Shown here: piece by piece, positions 46,614 to 60,417 of the stretch
How the letters are laid out: each line of letters begins with the position of its first letter
Position numbering within the stretch: the stretch's first letter is position 1
Assembly (NCBI RefSeq): GCF_001540865.1
Contig: NC_033625.1
Coordinates: 9,238,260-9,302,259, forward strand
Reading direction: 5' to 3'
From: Ananas comosus
Lineage: Eukaryota; Streptophyta; Magnoliopsida; Poales; Bromeliaceae
Length of the DNA: 64,000 nucleotides
The notes under the pieces: generated by a model
The model's database searches: none
The model's input: the letters and a program-made list of their open reading frames with translations, nothing else
What the model was told of the DNA's origin: nothing
Program-made: the position numbers and the translations under genes

Positions 46614-47426
46614 GGTTCAGAGTCGGAATCAGAATCGGAATCGGAATCGGAATCAAAATAAGCTAGAATCGAAATCGAAATGACTCATTACCTAATTCTG
46701 TTTGGTTCATCACCTGAATCGGAATCGGAATAAATCATTCTCATTGTCGATGTTTGGTTCAGGTGGATATAAAAAACGTAATCAAATTAATATATTAACA
46801 TTATCTTTATAATATATTAATTTAAATTCAAATTAAAAATTTAAATATTAAAAATTTATATCAAAATTTTGAAATAATGTCAAAATTTTAAATCTATTTT
46901 TTTTAAAAAAAATTAAACTTTGAAGTTGAGTGGATAATTCAAATTATGAAACTAAATTTTGATTTATTCAAATTCAAACTAAAATTACAATTTAAATTTT
47001 AATTTGAATCCATAAATTTAATTTAAGTTTGAAATAAAATTTGAATAAAACTTTATATAAATTAAAATTTAATTTAAATTAAAATTCATAAGTTAGATTC
47101 GAAATACTTGATTAAATTTTAATTTTTAATTTAAGTTCAAATTAAAATTTAAAATTATATATTTAATTTTAAATTTTAACTCATATTTTAATTAAAAAAG
47201 TTGAAAAAATAAATTTAATCCGAATAAATATCCATTCCGTTCGGATTCAACTTTCAATCCGGCCTCCTAGGCCGGATTGAAAAATGAGGTGATTGCGGGA
47301 TTCCTATTCCACTCAGGAATCAGAATCGGAATGGGACTCCCGCGTACCAAACACCTATAAACGGATTCACCCATTCCGATTCCGATTCCGATTCTAGGGT
47401 GAAAAAGAAGCGAACCAAACACGCCC
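46614..47426. mobile_element. MITE with GGGCATGTTTGGTTC termini
   Basis: GGGCATGTTTGGTTC and GAACCAAACACGCCC are 15-bp inverted repeats with one mismatch, next to TA on both sides. Subterminal GGAATC repeats occur at both ends (46622-46655 and 47375-47395). The core is AT-rich and non-coding. Confidence 0.78.
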
Positions 47427-48260
47427 TAATTAGTGTATGTGATACACACCAGCAAATTTATCTGATAAAAAAGTCAAAATAAAATTTTAGATAGAATTGT
47501 CAAAAGTAAAATTTTAGAATAAAATTTCATTAATTAAATTTATGTTATAGTATTTTAAATATCTTATATTAAAATAAAAAAAAAATTGTTATTGGATTTA
47601 TGGTACACTGGGTGCAGCGTAAATATAGATGGGACACGTGTCAACACAGAGATATTACCCCACGCACTGTAACACGTGGCAGCACAGCAACTTCACTCCA
47701 CAAATTTTAGTTAGAAGAATATATATAGAACAGATACATCCAAGACCCTCCCGTGGACCATATATATGTCCACAGCCACCGGTCTATGATGCACTAGGTG
47801 CGTCGAAAGGATCCCAACGACATGTGGCAGTACAACAACCTCACTCCAAGAACTTTAGTATATAGTAATAATAGATGCTTGATAATTCAGGCCGGTCAAA
47901 CCTTACTATTTCCAGCTATTTCGGAATAGCTTGAAATTTACCATTTCACCATTTTGGTGGAATAGTGTTATTCTAATGTTTAATTTTCAACTTTATTAAA
48001 ATTATAAATTAAATTAAAACTAAATTATAAAAAATATAATATATCATATATTATATATTATAATATATTATTTTTATTATAAAATTATTAATTGTACTAT
48101 ATTAATACATATTATTTATATTTAAATATTATAATAAATTTTATAATAAATTATATTTAAATATTATAATAAATTTTTTTTATTAAATTTAAGTTTAAGT
48201 AGAATTTTTAAAAAAATTATACATTTATTATAATAAATTATTTTTATTAATCGTTTCTAC
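47427..48260. other. AT-rich non-coding sequence
   Basis: No gene. 47640-47870 has a repeated GGGACACGTGTCAACAC / CACGTGGCAGCACAGCAACTTCACTCCA-type phrase (near 47631, 47672 and 47823), possibly a decayed element. Confidence 0.45.
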
Positions 48261-48426
48261 TGTCACACTCCGGATTACTCGTTTCTCCGAGCACGCCAAC
48301 AGACCTGCCGTATACATAGAAATTTTTCCTGTATACGAAGCGAAAGCTGTACCTGTACATGTAATCATACAACACTACAACCAGTAGTATAGAACTGCTA
48401 AAACTAAAAGCATATATAAATAATAC
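48261..48426 (+). mobile_element. 5' fragment of a TGTCACG-family LTR, cut by a gap
   Basis: It starts TGTCACACTCCGG and has the landmark GCCAACAGACCTGCCG (48295-48310). It ends at the N at 48427, beyond which AT-rich sequence resembling the left flank resumes, so the copy is probably incomplete because of assembly. Confidence 0.7.
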
Positions 48427-48427
48427 N

Positions 48428-49095
48428 AATAAATTATATTTAAATATTAAATAAATTATTTTTATTAAATTTAAGTTTAAGTTTTTTTTAGAATTTTTAA
48501 AAAAATTATAAATTTATTAAAAAATTTATTTTTATCAAATTCATAAATTTATTTTAATAAAATTATTTTTATTAATTGTTCCCACCTCTATTCTTATTTT
48601 AAAATTTTAAAAATTTTAAAATTTATAATTTGTAATCTCAAAATTAAAGTTTATAATTTTAAATTCTAACTTTTAAATTTTAATTTTTAATTTTGATATT
48701 TTAATTTTTTAAAATTTAAACTTTGATATTTTATATTTTTAAAATTTAAATTTGATCTTAAACTTAAAGTTTGAAATTTAAAATTTAAAATTTTGAATTT
48801 AAAATTTGAGTTTTTAAATTTTAAAATTTTAATTTCAAAATTTGAAATTTAAAAGTTAAAATTTTTAATTTAATAATATAAATATAAAATTTAAAAATTT
48901 AAATTCAAATATAATAAGAGGGGTAATTATTTATAATTATTCGCTATCTTTCTTTATCTATACAAATACTATTTTTCTTATTCCCGAAAACATCCCAATT
49001 TCATCCAAACACAAAAATAATCTAATTCATACTTAAAAATATACTTATTTCTGAATTAGCCGGTTCTTACTTATATCCGAATCAACCGATACCTA
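48428..49095. mobile_element. AT-rich sequence and a diverged Tourist-like MITE end
   Basis: 48760-48880 closely resembles window positions 1-115 (AAAGTTTGAAATTTAAAATT). 48960-49095 resembles 200-350, with TCATCCAAACRCAAAA and TATCCGAATCAACCGATACC. This is an older copy of the same family. Confidence 0.5.
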
Positions 49096-49099
49096 AAAG

Positions 49100-49746
49100 A
49101 GTTGTTGTGCGCTTTTAGCTTCAATGATGTTTCAATGCTTTCGTTACCCTCTAGAGAGCCGTGTTTGGTGAACCAAAATTGTTACGATACCCCTACCAAC
49201 TAAAGCACAGCAAATTTATTTCTTTACATTGCTAAGCTTTTTTTAGAACTTTTTCAGGATGAAACATTTCCCAGACGAAAAGAACTCGGGATCATTGCTC
49301 CCTGGTCCATAACACTCCATGTTATTTTGCTCTAAGAACTTGGTTGACGAACTTGAATAAAATATCGAATACGTAGGCAACGCAATTCATGCTTTAATAG
49401 AGGAAAATTCATCTCTATCCACCCTTCTCCACTTTAAAGTGCACGCACAAGGATTTAATTTGCCACTTTATAACAGGATATAAGAATATTTATCACTCAA
49501 CAACTGAAAGTACTAAGCTGGAAATTACAGACAGCAAAACGCAGTTAATCTTCACGGAGAATGTAGATCTCCATTACCAAACTACCTTGATTAACTTGTC
49601 ATAAAACCAAAAGCAGCTAATAACAATACTCAACCATCAATAGAATCTTTGGAGTCCTCGACTAGAACAAAAGGCAACAAAGCACACCAATTGAAGTGAG
49701 AAAATACGTTGTTCTAGAACTCTCTGGATCTCGAGCAAAATCCCTA
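49100..49746. other. Downstream flank of RPS25
   Basis: It contains the probable 3' UTR (below 49747 on the minus strand) and no other gene that I can support. Confidence 0.5.
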
Positions 49747-53678
<3,932 letters not shown>

Positions 53679-53870
53679 CTCTCGGAGCTCTCGGAGGTGG
53701 AGGCCGAGGTCGAGGTGGCGCGGCCGCGGGGGATTTCTAGGGCCGCTTTTCTCCCGCGGGGCGAGGAAGAAGAGAAGAGACGAGAAGAGAGTAGAAGGTT
53801 CCGCGGGGTCTTTACATAGATCTAAGGCTCTCGTATCCTTCGGCTATCCTGCGCCGCACGATCGGGGCTC
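53679..53870 (-). promoter_or_regulatory. RPS25 leader and proximal promoter
   Basis: Upstream of the ATG the minus strand is GC-rich, then strongly pyrimidine-rich (CTTCTACTCTCTTCTCGTC, near 53795-53775), like a TOP-type leader. No classical TATA box is evident. The start of transcription is inferred, not seen. Confidence 0.45.
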
Positions 53871-53987
53871 CGAGAGTTGCGACCTCACCTTGATTCTCGG
53901 TGTATGAACGCGGAACATGATAATTCGAGGGGTACTGCTACTGCTGCATGTAATACAGAGCCATATAAATCTTACACATTTGCTTCT

Positions 53988-54359
53988 GGGTCCGTTTGAT
54001 TTAACGTAAATTTAATTATTGTGAAAAAAATTTCCCCTAGAAAAATAGCTTTATATTTTATAGTATTTAATTTATAGAAAAATTAATAATTTTTTATCAA
54101 TATTTATTTGGCTTAAAGGAAAAAAAAAATTCACATTTGTTTGGTTGGTGAAAAAAAAATGAATGAAAAAAATTCTCCTTATCTTGAGTTTTTTTTTTTC
54201 TGCCGAAAAATAGTAGAAAACGAAAACTTCAATTTTCTTTCAAATCTGTAAAAATATTTTTACGAAAATATAGTTTTTACGGCGAACCAAACAAGCAAAA
54301 AAGCGTTTTTCATACCGAAAATAATTTTACAATTCATTTTACGCCGAACGAAACGCCCC
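53988..54359. mobile_element. MITE upstream of RPS25
   Basis: GGGTCCGTTTGATTTAACGT at the left and ACGCCGAACGAAACGCCCC at the right are imperfect inverted repeats. The interior is AT-rich and non-coding. Confidence 0.65.
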
Positions 54360-54755
54360 TTATCTAATGACTCATACAATGGGCTCTTGTATTATCAATT
54401 TTATTTTAATTCTAGAATGAAGGGCGTAAAATGTACATCTATTTTTAGACTGTACCACTGGCATTTTTCTAATTCTAGTTTTATTTTATGATTAATTTTT
54501 ATACAGATTCTTATATCTGTTTGGTAATTTTAAAAAGATTCTAAATTTATTCTTTTTTTTTTCCTATTTGCCGTTGTATATTAAAGTTTTCTTACAGAAA
54601 CCCCTACGGAGTATTTTTCGGTAGGTATATTTTGTAGCACTTGTGATTTTTATGTTTCAATATAGTTTTGCTTTTAAATTTGATAAAAAGTTGGATGCGC
54701 AAGGATATGTCGAAATAAAAAAAATATATATGCAAGTCATGGATAAAAAAATTTA

Positions 54756-55109
54756 GGAAAAACTTCGAAAACCTCTCCTGTGGTTTCGTAGTTTCTCACT
54801 TTGCTCCCCTGTAATTTAAAATGTATCAATTTGCTCCCCTGTGGTTTCTTTTTTTTCTTTTTCTTATCAATTTCATTATTTTTTTTCTTAAATCAATGAT
54901 AAAGTTAAAATTAAAGGGTACTAAAGTAAATATTTGATAAATCTAGATGGGTATCTGAAGTTTTTTGCATATAATTTAATGAAATATTAACGAAAAAGCT
55001 ATCGAAAAGATAAAAACGAAACCACAGGGGGGCAATTTGATACATTTGAAACCACAGGGGGCAAAGTGAGAAACTACGAAAACACATGGGGGGTTTTTGA
55101 AGTTTTCCC
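54756..55109. mobile_element. Mutator-like MITE with 9-bp target duplication
   Basis: Inverted repeats of about 100 bp start GGAAAAACTTCGAAAACC and end AAGTTTTCCC. They carry repeated CTGTGGTTTC and TTTGCTCCCCTGT phrases and their complements. AAAAATTTA flanks both sides (54747-54755 and 55110-55118), the 9-bp size typical of MULEs. The element holds no transposase. Confidence 0.85.
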
Positions 55110-55144
55110 AAAAATTTATAAAATTATGGATAAAAGTAAAATCA

Positions 55145-55293
55145 TCTATACAATCTTACTATTTGGGACTTCTATTCCGCCACGTGGCGGAATATCATTG
55201 CCCCTCCAGCCTTCCCATTCTCCGACAGGGGGGTTAATCTGCACTGTTCCTTCCCCTCCTCTTTTCATCCGATGGCTCCCTTCCCCTCCTCTC
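55145..55293 (+). mobile_element. Helitron-like 5' terminus, copy 1
   Basis: TCTATACAATCTTACTATTT follows an A, and CCGCCACGTGGCGG (55178-55191) lies close by. A TC start inserted after A and a CACGTGGC motif are common at Helitron 5' ends. A second copy begins at 59919. I could not identify a CTRR end with its hairpin. Confidence 0.4.
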
Positions 55294-56209
55294 GACGTGT
55301 CCCTTGGGGTCAATCTGCGCCGTCCGTTCTCCCCATCGGACAGCTCCCTTCCTCCTCCTCTCCGCGCATCCCTTGCGCGTGCCCCTTCCGATACCCGAAA
55401 CGCCGCTCTCTCTCTCTCTCGCGCGCATCTTTCTCTCTCTCCTTCTCTCGATGCCTCTCTCTCTCATCGCCTCTCTCTCTCTCTTATCGCTTCTCTCTCT
55501 CACTCTCAACACCTTTCTCTTTCCCCTCCATCTTCTCCTTCCACCGCTCCTCCGATGCGTGAGCTGTCCATCGTTAGGTGTCATGATGCGGTCGCCTACA
55601 CCTACCCTATTTGGCCGATCCGATGGTTCGTGTTGCTGCCCTCGGCAATCCAACGGGCGATCTAAACTCCTGTCGCCCATGGTCGCCGGTGCTACTCTTT
55701 ACTCTCTTCTTTCTTTTCTCTATCTTCCTCTGAGGGTTTTGCCAGCNGACGTGTCCCTTGGGGTCAATCTGCGCCGTCCGTTCTCCCCATCGGACAGCTC
55801 CCTTCCTCCTCCTCTCCGCGCATCCCTTGCGCGTGCCCCTTCCGATACCCGAAACGCCGCTCTCTCTCTCTCTCGCGCGCATCTTTCTCTCTCTCCTTCT
55901 CTCGATGAACGACCCTCTCATCGCCTCTCTCTCTCTCTCTCTCTCTCTCATCCCCTCTCTCTCTCACTCTCAACACCTCTCTCTCTCCCCTCCATCTTCT
56001 CCTTCCACCGCTCCTCCAATGCGTGAGCTATCCATCGTTAGGCGTCATGATGCGGTCGCCTACACCTACCCTATTTGGCCGATCCGATGGTTCGTGTTGC
56101 TGCCCTCGGCAATCCAACGGGCGATCTAAACTCCTGTCGCCCATGGTCGCCGGTGCTACTCTTTACTCTCTTCTTTCTTTTCTCTATCTTCCTCTGAGGG
56201 TTTTGCCAG
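55294..56209. repeat. About 450-bp duplication around an N
   Basis: 55294-55745 and 55747-56209 match closely, both starting GACGTGTCCCTTGGGG and ending GTTTTGCCAGC. They differ in the CT-microsatellite part. The N at 55746 is the joint. Unmerged alleles are the simplest reading. Confidence 0.85.
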
Positions 56210-58323
56210 CCCACTGATTCGACAGCACGACGAGACGGATATATTTTTCCTTCATTTTTTGAATCTTCTCCGCGAGTTGCTTCTTCCTCTTCTCTTCTCT
56301 ACTGATCTACTCTAGCTTTTCTATAAATACCCTAGCCTTTTCATCAAAGTACAGATCGTTTCTGTACACAAGTCTAAAAGTGGGATAAAACTCTTTTTAA
56401 AGTATAAAAGATATAAAATGGCATTTTACTATTACATAGATGCTAATCTCCTACACACCTTTGATAGCTCTACAGACTTTCCTTCTCTAGGTGCCCATAA
56501 ATTTTTTTCCTGCTAAGCGTTTTTTTTCTTATTTTGATTGATTTCGTTTTTCCGATTTCTAAATTGGTGGGGCGGGGGATTTGGGCGTACTGTTTATAGA
56601 CATCCCTTTTCTTAATGTTTGTTTTCAGTCCTACCAGTTTATTTTGCTTTTAAAATATTGTCAAATGTTTCATTGATCTTTTAAAGTTATTTAAAGACCC
56701 TGTGGATATGCAAGTCAGGACAAAATATGGCTTTGCCATTGCCGGCGTTGCTGACCCTTGCTGAGTGGCTTTGTTAGGTTGCTGGTGTTCTTTTAGAAGA
56801 TTTTTTAATGCCCTTTTGATGTGCCAGTGGAGAAAAAAAAGCTCTGTCTCGCTTTAACTGTGGCGTACTTATTCTACTTTTTTCACAAGCTGCACCGGAT
56901 GCCTTTGACTGTTCTCATTATTTATCTACTTTTTGTATGCATGTTCTTGGCCTTGAAAAATAATTGCGGCGTGATGGTGACGTTACTTGGCAACAACTAT
57001 ATTTTTTACTATTAGGGGGCGGGGGATTTGGGCGTACTTTCCCTGTATGGGCAACTGCTTAGAACTGCCCCGCCCTCCCCCCTCCCCTCATCTGTCGTGA
57101 ATGCATGGAGTTTGGACGGTCCGCTTGCGGGCAACCACTCGCATCTGCACATTTGGTTGGTGTTCCGTTGGTAGTTAGCCGCTTATCCCTGCTTTTTGGG
57201 AATATTACATTTGCTGTTCGCCGTTAGATTTATCCTTTCTTTCTTTATTATTTCTTTCACTGTGTCCTAATTAATATCTTTTTTACTTCTTTACCATGTT
57301 TTAATGGACACTTTTTATTCTATTCCTTCTTTTGGTCTTTTTTCAGTTTATTCCTTTGGTTGGTTCTTTTGACCGCTGTGATGATGTTTTTATTATTTCC
57401 TTCTTTACCGTGTTTTAATGAAAATTATTTGCTTCTGATACTCTTTTTGATCTTTTTTCTCTTTATTCCTTTTGTTGGTTTATCCTGTTTTAATGAAAAT
57501 TATTTGCTTCTGATACTCTTTTTGATCTTTTTTCTCTTTATTCCTTTTGTTGGTTTTTTGACGGCTGTGATGATGTGGGGTGGGCCTATCAAATAAGAAA
57601 CTAGGATAGCCACAACCAATGCATTTGGCCTGCCATGCTATTGAGTTGTTCCAGGATAATTTACTGCTAAAGCCCCCAAGTGTTAATCTGCGCGGATTTG
57701 TGATCAAAGCCCTCAATGACAGTAATGTCTCATGACGGCACAACTGGCGAGCTTGGATGGCACGTGCGCGGGTAACCGCTCTCAGTTGTGGTCCGTTCGC
57801 AAAAAATGCACGAAATTTGGGCATATATATAGTGGCCATTGTTCATTTGCCACTTTTTGGTGTTTTTTTTTTGGATGTGGCATGTCTTACAATCCCCCAC
57901 AATCTGAGCCTGTTTACTGTTTTATAAACAGCAACTTTGGTGTTTTTTCCCCTCGCCTTTCAGCATTCAACTTTATTCCTCCGTTGACTGTTTTTTTCAC
58001 AGCTTTTTCAGCACTCAATTTGGTGCTCGAGCAAAACATGGACAGTGTCTTAATTGTTTGAATTTTGCCTAGCACCCATACTTCCTTGGTTTTTACTACT
58101 ACTTCCTTGGTTTTTACTACCACGCTCGCAGCGCATGGCCAAAACATAAACAGCAGCTTCTTTGCAACCTAAATAGCGGCTTTAATGTTTTATTCCCTGC
58201 TTTTGCAACTCCAATATTGTATTTCATACGTTATTCACTATGCTTATTGACTGTTTTTTCTTTCTTTTCCCTTCCTTCCTTCCACTTGCTATTTCCCTAT
58301 TGCATCTTTGTTTGTTTCTGCAG
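56210..58323. other. Non-coding region before the dsRBD-like exon
   Basis: It probably contains an upstream untranslated exon and intron of the gene at 58332, but I cannot place a promoter or donor site. A 75-bp tandem duplication is at 57411-57485 and 57486-57560. Phrases with GACCGCTGTGATGATG (near 57370) belong to a dispersed repeat seen again at 59747, 61910, 62098 and 63707. Confidence 0.5.
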
Positions 58324-58331
58324 CTACCGGT

Positions 58332-58877
58332 ATGTCGAAAGTCCATATTTTCTATGTTAGGTTGCTCCATGAGATATGCGAACAGCTTCAGGTGGAGGTG
58401 CCCCAGTTCGTTGTGTCGGTAGATGCTGAGGGGAAGTTTTTAGCTTATGCGGATGTTCCGATACAATGCTCTGGAACTATAGTTGAATCTACTCGGTGTT
58501 GGAGTGCACAATCTTCCACCTCTGCTGCTGCCGAGCAAGACGCGGCTCGCTTAGCAGTTAAAAAGTTGGTTGATGAGTTGGATTTGGATGTTACAGATGC
58601 TAACTACGATAGGTATCTACTCTATAAGGGCCTCTACGATCACGTCACAACAGAAAATGCTGTGGTAGTTGCACAGTATAATAAGTTAATACAAGATTAT
58701 AATTTGCTAAGGGATTGCTATGTCTCCACTGTTATACAAAAGAATGAATATGTTGATGATCGGATCAAGATACGCCGCGGTATCAATGAATGCCACGCAG
58801 TGGTGAACCGCCTTGGTCCAATTGACCCCGATACTGAATCTGCTGCATCGGGTGCTTTGTCCGCTCCTTTGGATTAA
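58332..58877 (+). CDS. Protein with dsRNA-binding-domain-like fold (181 residues)
   Basis: A good acceptor (TTTGTTTCTGCAG, ending 58323) precedes the ATG at 58332, so at least one untranslated exon lies upstream. The frame starts MSKVHIFYVRLLHEICEQL. Residues about 5-85 fit the alpha-beta-beta-beta-alpha plan of a dsRNA-binding domain. The first helix is FYVRLLHEICEQ, the strands include PQFVVSVDAEGKFLAYADV, and the last helix is SAAAEQDAARLAVKKLVDEL with the usual Ala-rich, Lys-bearing pattern. The C-terminal half (NYDRYLLYKGLYDHV onward) looks like a coiled helical region ending SAASGALSAPLD. Codon use is even and no stop interrupts. I do not recognise a named gene. It lies between two Helitron-like 5' ends, so capture by a transposon is possible. 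Confidence 0.65.
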   Translation: MSKVHIFYVRLLHEICEQLQVEVPQFVVSVDAEGKFLAYADVPIQCSGTIVESTRCWSAQSSTSAAAEQDAARLAVKKLVDELDLDVTDANYDRYLLYKGLYDHVTTENAVVVAQYNKLIQDYNLLRDCYVSTVIQKNEYVDDRIKIRRGINECHAVVNRLGPIDPDTESAASGALSAPLD

Positions 58878-59024
58878 ATGTTGGGTCTTGGATTTTGGGT
58901 CCTGGTGCCTTTGTCGTACTGCTTTTGTGCCTAATCTGTGTAGCTTTGGATTTAGTTTAGATTTGGGGGACTTCTTTTGGGCTAAATGTAGGTGCCACCA
59001 AATCTGATATGTAGTTAGCTGGTT
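58878..59024 (+). other. Probable 3' UTR of the dsRBD-like gene
   Basis: G/T-rich sequence follows the stop with repeated TTTGGATT phrases. No ORF. A polyadenylation signal is not obvious. Confidence 0.35.
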
Positions 59025-59860
59025 TTGCCTATTTTGTGTCCAGCTATCTATGCTACTTTTCTTTTACATATGTATTCCCTGTAACTTTTCAGGACTTCAA
59101 ATCAGTATTTCTATGTTTCCTAAATCTCCATACTTTTTGTTGGCTTCCGTCTTTGATATGTGCTACTTTTTGCCTTCTAAAAAAAAACTTAATAGTTTTT
59201 CGACTGCCTACCCTTCTAAAAAAAACTTAATAGTTTTTCAATTGCCTATCCTGTGACTGTAATCCAAAGCTATAAAAAAAATGCAGGTTGAATGGGCCTA
59301 ACAATACTTTACAATCTTGCTTGGTTTCATAAGTTTGTGCATGTGCTTACATTACTTTGGTTTTCAATCATACTCCACTGTTTTTTCCCTTTCTTTGAGT
59401 TTTCTTTAAGGTTTTGCTTTAATTCCATGTTTTGCACATGTGCCTGCAATTTCAACTTGCATTTTTCAATTGCCTCTTGAAGGATATTGGAATATTGGAA
59501 TAAGCCTTCGCCTACTGTTTTCTTTGCCTACATTACTTTGGTTTTCAATCATACTCCACTGTTTTTTCGCTTTCTTTGAGTTTTCTTTAAGGTTTTGCTT
59601 TAATTCCATGTTTTGCACATGTGCCTACAATTTCAACCTGCATTTTTCAATTGCCTCTTGAAGGTTATTGGAATATTGGAATAGGCCTTCGCCCACTATT
59701 TTCTTGCAGTTCTGTTATCTTTTCTACTTTCTTTTTTCATTTTTAAATGGCTGTGATGATATGAATAAAATGAGACATGAGGTTTGGATGGTCTGTTTTC
59801 TAGGCAACCAACTCCTTAAAGGTGTTCGTTATATCCTCCACAATCTATATCTTAAGGCTT
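59025..59860. repeat. Repeat unit also present at 63166-63820
   Basis: The two copies match from TTGCCTATTTTGTGTCC to TATCTTAAGGCTT at roughly 97% by eye. The first copy is 181 bp longer because 59348-59528 is tandemly repeated at 59529-59709. The second copy ends exactly at the N at 63821. Confidence 0.88.
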
Positions 59861-59918
59861 TTCTCTAGTTTCTCTTGCTGTTAGCTTCCAGCTGTGTGGC
59901 CATGTAAAGAAATATGAA

Positions 59919-60070
59919 TCTATACAATCTACTATTTGGGACTAATATCATTGCCCCTCCAGCCTTCCAATTCTCCAACAGGGGGTTAATCTACGCCGTT
60001 CGTTTTTCCATCCGATGGCTCCCTTCCTCCTCCTCTCGGTGCGTCCCTTGGGGTCAATCTATGTCGTCTC
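59919..60070 (+). mobile_element. Helitron-like 5' terminus, copy 2
   Basis: TCTATACAATCTACTATTTG follows an A, and the next 140 bases (ATTGCCCCTCCAGCCTTCC, CCGATGGCTCCCTTCC, GTCCCTTGGGGTCAATCT) parallel 55145-55320. The similarity fades near 60070. No 3' end was identified. Confidence 0.4.
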
Positions 60071-60375
60071 TATAGAAAACCATCTTATGGGTATCATTTG
60101 GACCCTCCTCAACCTATATCTTGAGATGAAGCAAATTTTCTACTTTGTTTCTATTTCCTTTTGCAGCCATGTGGATGGTAAAAATGAAAAAAATAAGGAG
60201 TTTGGGACAACCTACTTTCTAGGCAACCACCTCTTGGTGTTCACATTTCCTTCAACCTATATCTTAAGGTTCGATGGAAATAATGTCTGAGCCTCACTAT
60301 TTTTAATTTATACATTTTTCCTACTTCTTTTATTATTGCCTATGTTCTTTTTTTTTTCCTGTATTTTTATTGTTG

Positions 60376-60417
<42 letters not shown>

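Noticed and set aside
55066..56129. Ser/Leu-rich ORFs and their reverse-strand partners
   Set aside because: CT and GA repeats generate them, and the duplicated segment around the N inflates them.
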